DNA of 64,000 bases from B46-G9 sp964581175 (GCA_964581175.1 CAZONI010000006.1:1-64000); one strand, 5' to 3'; numbered from the stretch's first letter, positions 8,369 to 17,359 are shown. The notes: generated from the letters alone by a model not told the origin. Translations and numbers: made by a program.

Positions 8369-9382
8369 CTAGTCTGCGCCGTCTTCCAGTGGGATCATCA
8401 CTGTGAAAGTCGCCCCTTTTTCGGGATTGTCCTTTATCTCGAGACGGCCGTGATGGGCATCAACTATCTTTTTCACGATAGGAAGCCCCAGTCCGGTGCC
8501 GTCTTTCTTGGTACTGAAAAAGGGTTGAAGGATTTTCTCCCTGTTCTCTTCCGGTATGCCGTACCCGTGATCGGATATGTCGATCGTGATGTAATTCCGA
8601 TTGCGTGCAGTGCTCACTGAGACTGCGCTGCCTTCCGGAGTGGCCTGGATGGCGTTCATGATGAGATCGATCAGGAGCTGCTCCATCTTTTTCTCATCGA
8701 AGTGCGCCTGAGGGAGATCCGTCCCCAGTTTATCCTCAATGCGCACCTGCCTGTCCAGAGCGGCTTCAGTCACGATGGAAACGGCGTGCCGGACAATGCG
8801 ATTCATGTCTTGCTTCTTGCGGTTCAGTTCCAGGGGGCGGGAAAAGTCCAGTGCTTCCTTCAGCATGCTTTCAAGCCGCTCCGTCTCCTGGATCACGATC
8901 TCCAGCTTCTCCCGGTCGGGGTTTTCTTCACCGAGTCTCTCCCGGACCAATCGAGAAAAGCCGCCGATGGCCATGAGAGGGGTCCGTATATCATGGGCCA
9001 TGGCCGAACAGGCTTGGCCCATGGCGGCCAGGTATTCGGTCTCGCGCAAGCGCTTGTTTTCCGCCCTCTGCCGATCCACCAGCAATCCGATAACCACGGC
9101 GACCACGTTGAAGAGCAGCATCTGCATGATCCTGTTCATATCGTCCGCGGCGAAATCAGACCAATACATGAGCGTGAAGGGCAGGTAGAACGCCGTTGCA
9201 CTCAGTGAGACAAGTATGCTCCCTCTGAGGCCGAACCAGAACGCGGCAAGGAATATGGGAAGAAAATAGATGTCACGCAGAATGACATGCTGATGGTGAA
9301 GAGCGATATTCGTGATGTAGTGAAGGGAGGAGATCCCCAATATGAGGACAACAACTGTGACTGTCTTTTTTTTCCTGCTCAT
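8369..9382 (-). CDS. Membrane-bound sensor histidine kinase
   Basis: Sensor kinase with 3-4 N-terminal TM helices (about residues 7-100 from the chosen ATG), a short coiled-coil linker, a HisKA dimerisation domain with the phospho-acceptor in MAHDIRTPL (H130), and a HATPase_c domain with N box NAIQAT, G1 DHGYGIP and G2 GTGLGLPIV. The TM part resembles DUF4118-type sensors that lack a periplasmic domain. The frame stays open to 9445; the ATG at 9382 (MSRKKKT) is preferred because the hydrophobic region begins at once, but neither start has a strong Shine-Dalgarno. No response regulator is adjacent, so the cognate partner is unknown. It converges on the RND operon. Confidence 0.87.
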   Translation of the reverse strand: MSRKKKTVTVVVLILGISSLHYITNIALHHQHVILRDIYFLPIFLAAFWFGLRGSILVSLSATAFYLPFTLMYWSDFAADDMNRIMQMLLFNVVAVVIGLLVDRQRAENKRLRETEYLAAMGQACSAMAHDIRTPLMAIGGFSRLVRERLGEENPDREKLEIVIQETERLESMLKEALDFSRPLELNRKKQDMNRIVRHAVSIVTEAALDRQVRIEDKLGTDLPQAHFDEKKMEQLLIDLIMNAIQATPEGSAVSVSTARNRNYITIDISDHGYGIPEENREKILQPFFSTKKDGTGLGLPIVKKIVDAHHGRLEIKDNPEKGATFTVMIPLEDGAD

Positions 9383-9541
9383 CGCTTGCCGGAGACCCCC
9401 ATTTTGCCTTCCGATGCCCAATTCTCTCGGGGGAGCCGGCATCACAGATACCGCTGCGTTTCTTTCATTACCGATGCTCTCCCTGATCCCGAGTCTAGCC
9501 GAATGTGCGAAAAAAGAAAATGGTTTTTGAAGGTTGCTGAG

Positions 9542-12031
9542 CTATACAATTTTCACCGTGCGGAGCCTCAGTGCATTGGTTACCACGGAGACAGAGCTGC
9601 AGCTCATGGCCGCAGCAGCGATGACCGGGCTCAACAGGATGCCGAACCATGGATAGAGTATTCCCGCAGCAACCGGAATGCCGAGCGAATTATACACGAA
9701 TGCGAAGAACAGGTTTTCCGCTATGTTTCGCATCGTAGCCCTGCTGAGCTTCCTTGCGCGAACAATAGCCGTCAGGTCCCCCTTTACCAGGGTGACCCCC
9801 GCGCTCTCCATGGCGACATCGGTGCCGGTGCCCATGGCAAGGCCGACATGCGCCTGGGCAAGGGCGGGAGCATCGTTTATCCCGTCGCCGGCCATCGCAA
9901 CCATCCGTCCGCCCTCCTGAAGCTTTCTTACCGCGGCGGCCTTTTCATCCGGAAGCACCTCCGCCACCACTTCATCCAGCCCGAGTTTTCCGGCCACCGA
10001 CTCGGCTGTCGATCTGTTGTCGCCCGTGAGCATCACGATCCGAATACCTTCTGAATGCAGCTCCTTCACCGCGTCGGGTGTCGTTGTCTTTACCGGGTCG
10101 GCGACGGATACGATTCCCGCGAGCTCTCCGTCCACCGCCACAAACATGACCGTCTGAGCCTCGGCCAGCATGGCTTGAGCCTGTTCGATCAGGGGACCGG
10201 AATCGACCGAGAACTCCTCCATCAGTCTCTGGTTCCCGAGAACGACACTGTGTCCATCGATCCTGGCGGAGACTCCTTTTCCGGTGTGGGAGGAAAACGC
10301 TTCGGGTTTTGTCAGGGGAATGCCTCGTTCCTGAGCAGATTCGACAATAGCCGCAGCCAGGGGATGCTCACTCCCTTTTTCCAGGCTCGCTGCGAATGAA
10401 AGGAGTTTCTTTTCATCCATATCCCCTGCCGTCATCACGGTTTTCAACTTCGGTTTTCCCTCAGTCAGGGTTCCGGTCTTATCCACCACCAATGTGTCGA
10501 TTTTGCGCATGGTTTCAATGGCCTCGGCGTTCTTGAAAAGAACGCCCATCGTGGCGCCTTTGCCGGTGGCGACCATTATGGACATTGGTGTGGCGAGACC
10601 CAGGGCGCATGGGCACGCTATGATCAGCACCGAGACTGCGGCGATGAGCCCATGGGCAAGGCGGGGCTCGGGACCCGCCAGATACCAGATGATGAAAGAA
10701 ATAATGGAAATAAGAATGACGGCCGGAACAAAATAGCCGGCCACCACGTCCGCCAGTCTCTGGATCGGCGCCCTGCTTCTCTGAGCATCCGCCACCATCC
10801 TGACGATTTGTGCGAGCAAGGTTTCGGAACCTACCTTTTCCGCCTGCATCAGCAGGGTCCCGGTGCCGTTGACCGTAGCCCCAAACAGCTTGTCACCGGA
10901 CTGTTTTTGGACCGGTATGGGCTCTCCCGAGACCATTGATTCGTCTACGCTGCTTGATCCATCCAATACGACCCCGTCCACGGGAATTTTTTCGCCTGGA
11001 CGCACACGCAGGCGATCCCCTTTCCGAACGTCCTCAAGGGGTATATCCACCTCTGCGTCATCATCGCCGACTTTTCGGGCCGTCTTTGGTGCAAGCCCCA
11101 GGAGCGCCTTAATGGCGGCACCCGTTTGGCTTCGAGCGCGCAATTCCATGACCTGGCCTATCAGGATGAGCACGACGATAACAGCAGCGGCCTCAAAATA
11201 GACGTCCACTGTGCCGTCAGCGTTTGTCATTGTCTTCGGAAAAATATGGGGAAAAAGAGTGCCCACAACGCTGTACACATAGGCCACCGAAACCCCGAGT
11301 CCTATGAGCGTGAACATGTTGAGGCTCATGTTGATCACCGACCGGACAGCCCGGACGAAGAACGGCCAGCCTGCCCAGAATACGACGGGCGTGGCCAGGA
11401 TGAGTTCCAGCCATCCAAATGTCCTTGGTGAGGCCAGGCGGCCCAGCAGCCCACCGCCCGGGACTATACTGCGCATGGCGATAATCAGGAGCGGCACCGT
11501 AAGGAAGGCTCCCACAATGAACCTTCTTCGCATATCAAGATATTCCGGATTTTGTCCCTCTTCCTCCGGAGAAGCCGTACGAGGCTCAAGCGCCATGCCG
11601 CATTTCGGGCATGTCCCGGGGCCTTCCTGCACTATTTCCGGATGCATGGGACAGGTGTATTCCGTGCGGGTCGCCGGTTGCGTCGGAATAAGCGGTTCCA
11701 GGGCCATCCCGCACTTGGGGCAGACGCCGGGCGCGTCCTTTCTGACCTCGGGGTGCATCGGGCATGTATACACGCCGCTTTCCGGGGTAGCGGACGGGGG
11801 CTCTTGTTGAATCCTCTCTTGAATTTCGGAAGAGGACTTTCCGGAAAGGTACTTTTCTGGTTCTTTCTTAAACCTTTCCAGACAGCTTTGACTGCAGAAA
11901 TAGTACGCCCGCCCGCGATACTCGTAGCTCATGGACGTGCCTTGGGGAGTGACCTTCATGCCGCACACGGGATCGACAAATTCCAAATGTCCGTCATCAG
12001 CGGTAGACGTATCTGTCTTGTCTTCGGTCAT
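9542..12031 (-). CDS. Copper-type P1B ATPase with N-terminal YHS and CPMHPE domains
   Basis: Heavy-metal translocating ATPase of 829 residues. A YHS metal-binding domain (about 18-62, DPVCGMKV...YYFCSQSC) comes first. Two short heavy-metal-binding domains follow (CPMHPE at 90-95 and 127-132, each with CPKCGMAL), in place of the usual HMA domains. The core has TGE-type actuator VSGEPIPV, the transport motif CPC at 473-475, phosphorylation site DKTGT at 517-521, and hinge GDGINDAPALA. The CPC motif plus the conserved NS/MSS near the C terminus (MSCSSVSVVTNALRLR) point to Cu(I) export. It lies upstream, on the same strand, of nothing co-oriented within 100 bases, and is followed by genes for exported Met-rich proteins, suggesting copper handling. 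Confidence 0.93.
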   Translation of the reverse strand: MTEDKTDTSTADDGHLEFVDPVCGMKVTPQGTSMSYEYRGRAYYFCSQSCLERFKKEPEKYLSGKSSSEIQERIQQEPPSATPESGVYTCPMHPEVRKDAPGVCPKCGMALEPLIPTQPATRTEYTCPMHPEIVQEGPGTCPKCGMALEPRTASPEEEGQNPEYLDMRRRFIVGAFLTVPLLIIAMRSIVPGGGLLGRLASPRTFGWLELILATPVVFWAGWPFFVRAVRSVINMSLNMFTLIGLGVSVAYVYSVVGTLFPHIFPKTMTNADGTVDVYFEAAAVIVVLILIGQVMELRARSQTGAAIKALLGLAPKTARKVGDDDAEVDIPLEDVRKGDRLRVRPGEKIPVDGVVLDGSSSVDESMVSGEPIPVQKQSGDKLFGATVNGTGTLLMQAEKVGSETLLAQIVRMVADAQRSRAPIQRLADVVAGYFVPAVILISIISFIIWYLAGPEPRLAHGLIAAVSVLIIACPCALGLATPMSIMVATGKGATMGVLFKNAEAIETMRKIDTLVVDKTGTLTEGKPKLKTVMTAGDMDEKKLLSFAASLEKGSEHPLAAAIVESAQERGIPLTKPEAFSSHTGKGVSARIDGHSVVLGNQRLMEEFSVDSGPLIEQAQAMLAEAQTVMFVAVDGELAGIVSVADPVKTTTPDAVKELHSEGIRIVMLTGDNRSTAESVAGKLGLDEVVAEVLPDEKAAAVRKLQEGGRMVAMAGDGINDAPALAQAHVGLAMGTGTDVAMESAGVTLVKGDLTAIVRARKLSRATMRNIAENLFFAFVYNSLGIPVAAGILYPWFGILLSPVIAAAAMSCSSVSVVTNALRLRTVKIV

Positions 12032-12107
12032 GGCAAGCTCTCCGATCCAAAGCAGCCTGATATGTCTCTAAAGATCAGGTTGACAGGTTTTTGAGGATCG
12101 GCAATGT

Positions 12108-12138
12108 GGGTTTCCTCCCGAAGCGCGGGAGGAAACCC
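12108..12138. repeat. Perfect 13-bp inverted repeat between copper ATPase and NfeD genes
   Basis: GGGTTTCCTCCCG (12108-12120) is the exact reverse complement of 12126-12138, with a five-base loop. It lies downstream of the NfeD-like stop and upstream of the ATPase start on the minus strand. No T-run follows on either strand, so it is not a textbook intrinsic terminator. It may still end the nfeD transcript or protect its 3' end. Confidence 0.6.
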
Positions 12139-12190
12139 GCTCCGCCTTCACAGCTGCTGATGAAATTCGACGGTGGATTCGGGTCCGGAC

Positions 12191-12565
12191 CTATGAGGAA
12201 AGTGCCCGCTGGTTTTCATCGTCATCGGGAGCTCCCACAATCAGGACCAGTCCTTCAGCGTCCAGAATCCTCACTCGACTGCCCTCGTCGAATCTCTTGC
12301 CCCTGGTCTTTGCGGTCCATATTTCACCCTTGAAGCTCACTTTGCCTTCCGGGTCAATGTTCTCCAGGACCCTCGCCTCACCGCCGATCATCTTCTCCAA
12401 TCCGGTCTGGACCTTTGCTCTCATGGATTTAATCATCAAGTAATAGAAGAACGCTGCGAGTATCAGGATCACGATGTAAATGGGCATCGCAGTTCTGAAC
12501 GGCAGGAAATAAAAAAGCGCAAGAGCCAGGAAAGGAGAAACCATAATTATGGGCATAGAGATCAT
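12191..12565 (-). CDS. NfeD-like membrane protein
   Basis: A 124-residue protein with two N-terminal TM helices (about 4-22 and 27-45) and a C-terminal OB-fold of the NfeD type: IGGEARVLENIDPEGKVSFKGEIWTAKT, then GSRVRILDAEGLVLIV. It is the short class of NfeD without the ClpP-like protease domain. These normally pair with a stomatin/SPFH protein that forms membrane scaffolds, but no such gene is adjacent. It lies 78 bases downstream of the stop of the Met-rich exported protein gene on the same strand. Confidence 0.8.
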   Translation of the reverse strand: MISMPIIMVSPFLALALFYFLPFRTAMPIYIVILILAAFFYYLMIKSMRAKVQTGLEKMIGGEARVLENIDPEGKVSFKGEIWTAKTRGKRFDEGSRVRILDAEGLVLIVGAPDDDENQRALSS

Positions 12566-12643
12566 TCCGCATCCTCCGCTTTGTTCCCCTTCAGAACCGG
12601 CCCTCTCTGCCCGTCGTATCCAAAATCTACTTGGGGACGGACA

Positions 12644-13198
12644 CTATTGGGCCTTTTTCTCATGCATGGGCTTTTGGTGTTGCTTGAGCTTCGGACCGGG
12701 CCAGGATCCGTAACAATACCCGTATCCGGGAGCCATCATACCACCGGGGCTCATGCCGTAACCTCTCATCATCCACGGCCCCATACCGTAACCATGGCCC
12801 CATCCCATCATGCCGGGCCCCATACCATAGCCGTAGCCCATCATGCCGTAACCATGGCCTGCCATCATGCCGGGGCCCATGCCATAACCGTAGCCTCCCA
12901 TCATGCCACGGCCCATGCCGTAGCCCATCATGCCGTAACCATGGCCTGCCATCATGCCGGGCCCCATGCCGTAACCATGGCCTCCCATCATGCCGGGGCC
13001 CATGCCACAACCGTAGCCTCCCATCATGCCACGGCCCATGCCGTAGCCCATCATGCCGGGCCCCATCATACCGCAGCTCATCATACCGGGACCCATGCCG
13101 TAGCCGTATCCATGTCCCATATGGGCGTCTCCTTGGGGAACGGCGACAAAAAGCCCCAAACCGATGACCAATCCGAGAATAGTGACAAACTTTTTCAT
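12644..13198 (-). CDS. Exported Gly/Met/His-rich tandem-repeat protein
   Basis: A 184-residue secreted protein. A clean Sec signal peptide (MKKFVTILGLVIGLGLFVAVPQGDA) leads into a low-complexity body of about 130 residues built from units such as GYGMGPGMMAGHGYGMM. There is a single cysteine pair near residues 43 and 73 and many Met, His and Gly. Such sequences can bind Cu(I)/Ag(I) through methionine and Cu(II) through histidine, but this is inference. The ATG has AGGAGATCC upstream. It shares design with the protein at 16024-16656. The long His/Ala-rich frame on the opposite strand is a shadow of the repeat. Confidence 0.8.
   Translation of the reverse strand: MKKFVTILGLVIGLGLFVAVPQGDAHMGHGYGYGMGPGMMSCGMMGPGMMGYGMGRGMMGGYGCGMGPGMMGGHGYGMGPGMMAGHGYGMMGYGMGRGMMGGYGYGMGPGMMAGHGYGMMGYGYGMGPGMMGWGHGYGMGPWMMRGYGMSPGGMMAPGYGYCYGSWPGPKLKQHQKPMHEKKAQ
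12745..13110. repeat. Tandem coding repeats (GYGMGPGMM-type)
   Basis: Within the Met-rich gene the DNA repeats imperfectly in units of about 33-51 bases built on CATCATGCCG and CCGTAACCATGG. The block CCATGGCCTGCCATCATGCC recurs. Such arrays change copy number by slippage, so length is likely to vary between strains. Confidence 0.75.
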
Positions 13199-13322
13199 AG
13201 TGGATCTCCTTTCTTCGTTGATGTTGTCCTGATTTTGTCTATCGTTTCAACCATCCTGATAGACTTTTCCTGCCTCGCCCGAACGTCCGGGCATGCCTTC
13301 CGCTCCCCGCCCGACGTGTCTC

Positions 13323-14807
13323 CTACCCGGGAAGCGGAAGTGCGCTGAGAACGCACCGGAAGCCCACCTGCGCAAAGGCCTCCCAGGGATTGCGCACAAG
13401 GGGCGCCGACGGGACGCCGCCCTCGCCGCGGCCGTTAAGCGGCCCTCCCAGTATCACGTATTTCGTTTCGGCGCTCCCCGAGGTGCCGGAATGCTCGCTT
13501 GCCTCTGTGCCCCATTCGCTGAGCTCGCCATTCAATCCTCGTATACCGAAGGTGTCGGGCTTGAATAGTATTACCGGCGCTGGAATCCGTGCTGGGGAGG
13601 CACGCGCGGGGAGCGAGGGCGACGTCTGGGATCCCTGGTGCATGCTGTCCATCATTTGCTCCATGTCTTCATCTCCGGTCTTATTTTGGGGTGTTGCCGC
13701 GGTGCCGGATCCGGCCGGCAACCGGTCCGTCGCCTGCGGCGCTTTGAGATGAGGAGGATTGAATCCCAGCCACTCCGCAATATTCCCTTGCCGGGATACC
13801 ACGAAGAGGATGGAGACAGCGAGAAAAGCCACAGCCAGCAGGACCCATTTCCGGCTCGATGAAGGCAATCCGAAGTGCACCTTCTTCTCCACAGCCTCGA
13901 GCACAGGACCGTTGGACTCCGTTTTCGCAAGCGTGTAGATGGCCTGCAGCACTTCATTTCTCAGTTCATCGATGGTACTCTGCCGTTCATTCTTGTCCTC
14001 AGCGGTCGCCTTTTGAATAATGGCATCGAGTTCTTTGAAAAACGGGGTATTCGTGTTTTTGAGGGCCGCCTTTTTAAACGGGAGCATATTCGGCTTCATT
14101 TTGCCGTCAATCGCCTCGTAAAGCACCTTCCCCAGCGCATAGATATCGGTCCTTTCATCCGTTCTTCTGAAATCGAGAAACTGCTCGATCGGCATATACG
14201 CGGGGGTTCCTTTTATGTCTGCGGACCGAGTGACGGGCTTCGACATTCCCGAACGGGCCAATCCAAAATCGGCTATTTTGGGAATTTCTCCATCCATGAG
14301 AACATTTCCCGGTTTTATATCGCGGTGGACAATATCGGCTTCATGAAGGGCCTCCACTCCGTCGAGCACAGGGAGAAAGTACTGCATCAACCAATCCCTG
14401 GTGAGTTCTTCTTCGGGATAAAACCCTTCTTCCGACATAGTGGATCGCGGGGTGCCGCCCGGAATATATTCCATGGCAATGTATTCCACGGGCAGAAGCT
14501 TTTCGCCGTTTCCGATCGAGGTAGAACCGTGATCATAGATCTGCAAGATGTTTGGATGCCTGATCTGAGCCATGGCCTGAACCTCGTTCCTGAATCGTTG
14601 GAGTCCGGTCAGAAGCTCTTCCTCATCCTCTCCCAGAGATTCAAGCCATTCTCGCGAAATCACCTTGATTGCCACGTCCCTCTTCAGGTTCAGCTGGTGA
14701 GCCCTGTAGAGCTCTCCCATGCCGCCTTTGGCAATGAACTCGAGTACGACCCATTTGTCGTTAAGCACGGTCCCGACCGGCAGGGTATTTTTCAACATGT
14801 CGTTCAT
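13323..14807 (-). CDS. Ser/Thr protein kinase with TM anchor and FGE-like tail
   Basis: Hanks-type kinase of 494 residues. The kinase domain spans about 19-290: glycine loop AKGGMGELYRA, ATP-binding K48, catalytic HRDIKPGN (161-168) and DFG (180-182). One TM helix follows (about 321-338), then a Pro/Thr/Ser-rich linker. The last 80 residues (FGIRGLNGELSEWG..., YVILGG, WEAFAQVGFRCV) match only the C-terminal part of the formylglycine-generating-enzyme/sulfatase-modifying fold. The kinase should face the cytoplasm and the tail the periplasm. It sits 54 bases after the PP2C phosphatase gene on the same strand, the usual kinase/phosphatase pairing. The tail may be a degenerate sensor domain; enzyme activity is not expected. 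Confidence 0.88.
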   Translation of the reverse strand: MNDMLKNTLPVGTVLNDKWVVLEFIAKGGMGELYRAHQLNLKRDVAIKVISREWLESLGEDEEELLTGLQRFRNEVQAMAQIRHPNILQIYDHGSTSIGNGEKLLPVEYIAMEYIPGGTPRSTMSEEGFYPEEELTRDWLMQYFLPVLDGVEALHEADIVHRDIKPGNVLMDGEIPKIADFGLARSGMSKPVTRSADIKGTPAYMPIEQFLDFRRTDERTDIYALGKVLYEAIDGKMKPNMLPFKKAALKNTNTPFFKELDAIIQKATAEDKNERQSTIDELRNEVLQAIYTLAKTESNGPVLEAVEKKVHFGLPSSSRKWVLLAVAFLAVSILFVVSRQGNIAEWLGFNPPHLKAPQATDRLPAGSGTAATPQNKTGDEDMEQMMDSMHQGSQTSPSLPARASPARIPAPVILFKPDTFGIRGLNGELSEWGTEASEHSGTSGSAETKYVILGGPLNGRGEGGVPSAPLVRNPWEAFAQVGFRCVLSALPLPG

Positions 14808-14861
14808 AGCTTAGATTCGGCAAAATCGTGCATATCTGATTCTGCCCCATCATCCTGATAC

Positions 14862-15683
14862 TCAGGACACTTGAACCACAATGACCGTGACATTGTCTTT
14901 CCCGCCCTTTTCAAGGGCCGAATCTACCAGTCGGCGGCAGGGTTCCCAATCAACGGGACCGGACTGAAGGATCTCCTTGATCTCTTCATCCGATATCATA
15001 TGATGCAGCCCGTCGGTGGACAGCAGGAAGATATCCCCGCATTTCACATCCTCTTCTCTCGTGTGTACTTCATCCACCCCCTGGCCCAGTGCCTGTGTCA
15101 AGGCGTAATTTAATGGATGATCTACCGCCTCTTGAACAGATAAATATCCCATTTCCACCGAAAGCTGGGCCATGGTGTCATCCTCTGTCAGTTGTTCCAG
15201 GCAGTTGTTCCTGAGCCGGTAAATGCGGCTGTCGCCTACGTGCCCGATCAAGGCATTTCCATCGGAAAGGGAAAGAACAGAAAGGGTGGTGCCCATATAC
15301 TCATATTTCCTTGTCGCGTCGGCGGCCTCGGAAATCTTCTGGTTGATGTGTGGGAAGCATTTCTCCAGGCGGCTGAGGGCCGGCTGCGGTGAAGCGGCGC
15401 TGCAAGGAGCTTTATCACGCAACTCTTCAGCGTAATGACGGCGCAGAAGATCGACGGCCATCCTGCTGGCGGTATCTCCCCCGGCATGTCCGCTCATCCC
15501 GTCTGCGACCGAAAAAAAGGCGCCGTCGTCCTCGATGCCGAACGGGTTCAATTTTTTGGAAATGACCACATGCGCATCCTCGTTCCTGGCACGCTCAAGC
15601 CCGATATCCGTTCTTGCGCAGAAATAGATGTTTTCTTCAACTGCCCTCACTTCGAACCTCTCTTCTTCCCCAAAAATAAGCAC
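14862..15683 (-). CDS. PP2C-family Ser/Thr protein phosphatase
   Basis: Metal-dependent PPM/PP2C phosphatase of 273 residues that would reverse the action of the adjoining kinase. Motifs are in order: DIGLERARNEDA (about 27-38), FFSVADGMSGHAGGD with metal-binding Asp-Gly (about 56-70), ALIGHVGDSRIYRL, LLSTDGLHHMISDEEI and the final GGKDNVTVIVVQ. No TM segment or signal is present, so it is cytoplasmic. It is upstream of the kinase in the same direction and probably co-transcribed with it. The first 16 residues are unlike the family, so the start could be slightly further in. Confidence 0.92.
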   Translation of the reverse strand: MLIFGEEERFEVRAVEENIYFCARTDIGLERARNEDAHVVISKKLNPFGIEDDGAFFSVADGMSGHAGGDTASRMAVDLLRRHYAEELRDKAPCSAASPQPALSRLEKCFPHINQKISEAADATRKYEYMGTTLSVLSLSDGNALIGHVGDSRIYRLRNNCLEQLTEDDTMAQLSVEMGYLSVQEAVDHPLNYALTQALGQGVDEVHTREEDVKCGDIFLLSTDGLHHMISDEEIKEILQSGPVDWEPCRRLVDSALEKGGKDNVTVIVVQVS

Positions 15684-16023
15684 CCTTTCAAATATTTACA
15701 ATACGAAGACTCCTTTTCCGTGCCGTAATGGAATCTCGAAAAGTTCTGACCCGGGACATTTTTCCCGTCCCCTCATGGCCGTGATGATGACTTTGGGAGA
15801 AGTCATCGACCTCTCAGACAAGCGGCATTCAGCGTTTGATGTTCAGGAAAAAGGAACGTGAACTCTACGAGGCTAGGTTCTCGAAGGGCAGCATCCAGGA
15901 GGACAGTCCTCCAGAGGAGGCGCTCAGGTACTCTGTGCCGGGTTTTTAATGACGAGAAATGCCGAAGACCCGGCAAGCGTGGGGATGCCCCACGGGTCCA
16001 CAGCCCGTGAGGCACCGTCACCT
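15684..16023. other. Intergenic region upstream of the PP2C gene
   Basis: About 340 bases without a convincing gene. The open frames here lack Shine-Dalgarno sites and protein-like composition. A short inverted repeat CACGGG...CCCGTG (about 15991-16009) follows the stop of the repeat protein on the minus strand and could help end that transcript. The promoter for the phosphatase/kinase pair should lie here, but none is clear. Confidence 0.5.
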
Positions 16024-16656
16024 TCATCGGACAGGATGCATCCAGCCCGTGTGTTTGTTAATCGCAATTTGGTCCACCAGCGCTCCGCCCTTCACAGTCA
16101 CAATATCTCCCACAAAGGCATCCCCCTTATCCTCGATCTTTCCCAGTTTCAGATTGGGATTCCCTGCAGACGCCAGGTAATTTTCCAGGAGCGCTTTGGC
16201 CTCTTTCTCATCGATAGGCTTCTGCTGCTGGTATTGCCTCCCGTAGGGTCGCCCGGACTGGGGCCCCATACCGTATCCATACCCGTACCCGGGACCCATC
16301 ATACCGGGACCCATACCATAGCCTCGGCCCATCATGCCGGGACCCATACCGTACCCGTACCCCGGTCCCATCATGCCGGGCCCCATACCATAGCCGCGGC
16401 CCATCATGCCCGGTCCCATACCGTACCCGTACCCGGGACCCATCATACCGGGCCCCATGCCGTACCCGTACCCCGGTCCCATCATGCCAGGCCCCGTGCC
16501 GTACCCGTATCCGGGACCCATCATACCGGGCCCCATGCCGTACCCGTACCCCGGCTGGGTTTCCCCCTGCTCCGTCTGCGCATAGCCTTGCGGCACAGCG
16601 AGGAAAAGTGCTAACCCGATTGCCAGAGCGAACATAACGATTGATCTCTTTTTCAT
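16024..16656 (-). CDS. Exported GYGMGPGMM-repeat protein with C-terminal globular domain
   Basis: A 210-residue exported protein. A Sec signal peptide (residues 1-26, ending AVPQGYA) leads into about 105 residues of near-exact repeats: first four units PGYGYGMGPGMMG (13 residues), then alternating 11- and 13-residue units with RGYGMGPGMMG. The C-terminal 70 residues (EKEAKALLENYLAS...GKIEDKGDAFVGDIVTVKGG...IAINKHTGWMHPV) look like a small PepSY/cystatin-like alpha-beta domain often seen in such proteins in anaerobes. The ATG has AGGAGGC upstream. It lacks cysteine in the repeats, so metal binding would rely on methionine; function is unproven. Confidence 0.82.
   Translation of the reverse strand: MKKRSIVMFALAIGLALFLAVPQGYAQTEQGETQPGYGYGMGPGMMGPGYGYGTGPGMMGPGYGYGMGPGMMGPGYGYGMGPGMMGRGYGMGPGMMGPGYGYGMGPGMMGRGYGMGPGMMGPGYGYGYGMGPQSGRPYGRQYQQQKPIDEKEAKALLENYLASAGNPNLKLGKIEDKGDAFVGDIVTVKGGALVDQIAINKHTGWMHPVR
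16265..16555. repeat. Tandem 39-bp and 33-bp coding repeats
   Basis: DNA repeats built on CCGTACCCGTA and CCCATCATACCGGG, encoding PGYGYGMGPGMMG units. Copies are nearly identical at the DNA level, with mostly third-position changes, implying recent expansion or gene conversion. Confidence 0.8.
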
Positions 16657-16911
16657 AATAGCCTCCTCTTTTCTATTGGTTTTCTTCTCATTCCACTTTT
16701 CTTTAAGGCGCAGTGTCCGAGAGTATCGTCCATCCCTCTCATTTCTTTTGCCTTTTTCGGTTGAACCTCGGTGTTTGAAGGACTTATTATCGCTTGGATA
16801 TCAGGTCCGGACGAAGTTCTCCCCTTTATTGTCACATTTTAAGACCAAATAATACCAAGAGAGCCTCACTGAAGGGAATAAGGTCTATTGTGTATTTCAT
16901 TTCAGCAGCAA

Positions 16912-16950
16912 CTGTATCCTGCCGCCGTACGTGCGGCAGGTTGGATACAG
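16912..16950. promoter_or_regulatory. Imperfect hairpin with GTATCC/GGATAC arms
   Basis: CCTGCCGC (16918-16925) pairs with GCGGCAGG (16933-16940). Outside it CTGTAT pairs with ATACAG (16945-16950) across an asymmetric four-base bulge. It may be an operator or an RNA hairpin. No T-run follows. Confidence 0.45.
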
Positions 16951-17243
16951 CACACGTGAGCTCTCTCACTCTGATGGAACAGCAAAAAGCATGCCTCAAA
17001 TGCCTTAAGTGAATATAAGCCATCGAATTCAGGTGATTTTCTTCGCGATATCTCGAAATTCAATTGTTCTGGCCTAAGAATGAAAATAGTGTTTTTGGAT
17101 AAAAAGTATCCACTGATGACTATTTTACGCTGATATCTGGATACTCTGTAGCCACTTTGTCGCATTTGTGCTAATCGGCCTGATCAAGATATGCGGCTTT
17201 CAAAAACATCAAAATGACATGAAATCACATGGTGGCGAGAATT

Positions 17244-17260
17244 ATACCACAGTGTGGTAT
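17244..17260. promoter_or_regulatory. Perfect palindrome ATACCACA-G-TGTGGTAT, candidate operator
   Basis: Eight-base arms flank a single G, 100 bases upstream of the ZraP-like gene. Size and symmetry fit a dimeric repressor or activator site. It does not match an operator I can name with confidence, so the regulator is unknown. Confidence 0.5.
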
Positions 17261-17359
17261 GGCCTTTGCAAAGTTAGAAAGCAAGAAGAAGGTGCCGGCA
17301 AATGAAAAGGCTGCCGTAACTCCAGTGAAAATGAACCTTATAAGAAAGAGGAGATAGAT

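Larger units (their letters stand above)
16657..17359. other. Divergent intergenic region with palindromes and GGATAC motifs
   Basis: About 700 bases between the divergent repeat-protein gene and the ZraP-like gene. I see no supported coding sequence. It holds a 39-base imperfect palindrome (16912-16950), a TGGATA/TATCCA inverted repeat (17096-17112), a further GGATAC copy near 17138 and a 17-base perfect palindrome (17244-17260). The concentration of symmetric motifs suggests a regulatory region serving both genes. Confidence 0.55.

Noticed and set aside
12581..13348. 255-codon His/Ala-rich open frame on the plus strand
   Set aside because: It is the antisense reading of the GYGMGPGMM repeats. 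The minus-strand frame has a signal peptide, a Shine-Dalgarno and a sensible start; the plus frame has none.
15949..16614. 221-codon His/Pro/Thr-rich plus-strand frame
   Set aside because: Antisense shadow of the second repeat protein; no ribosome-binding site.
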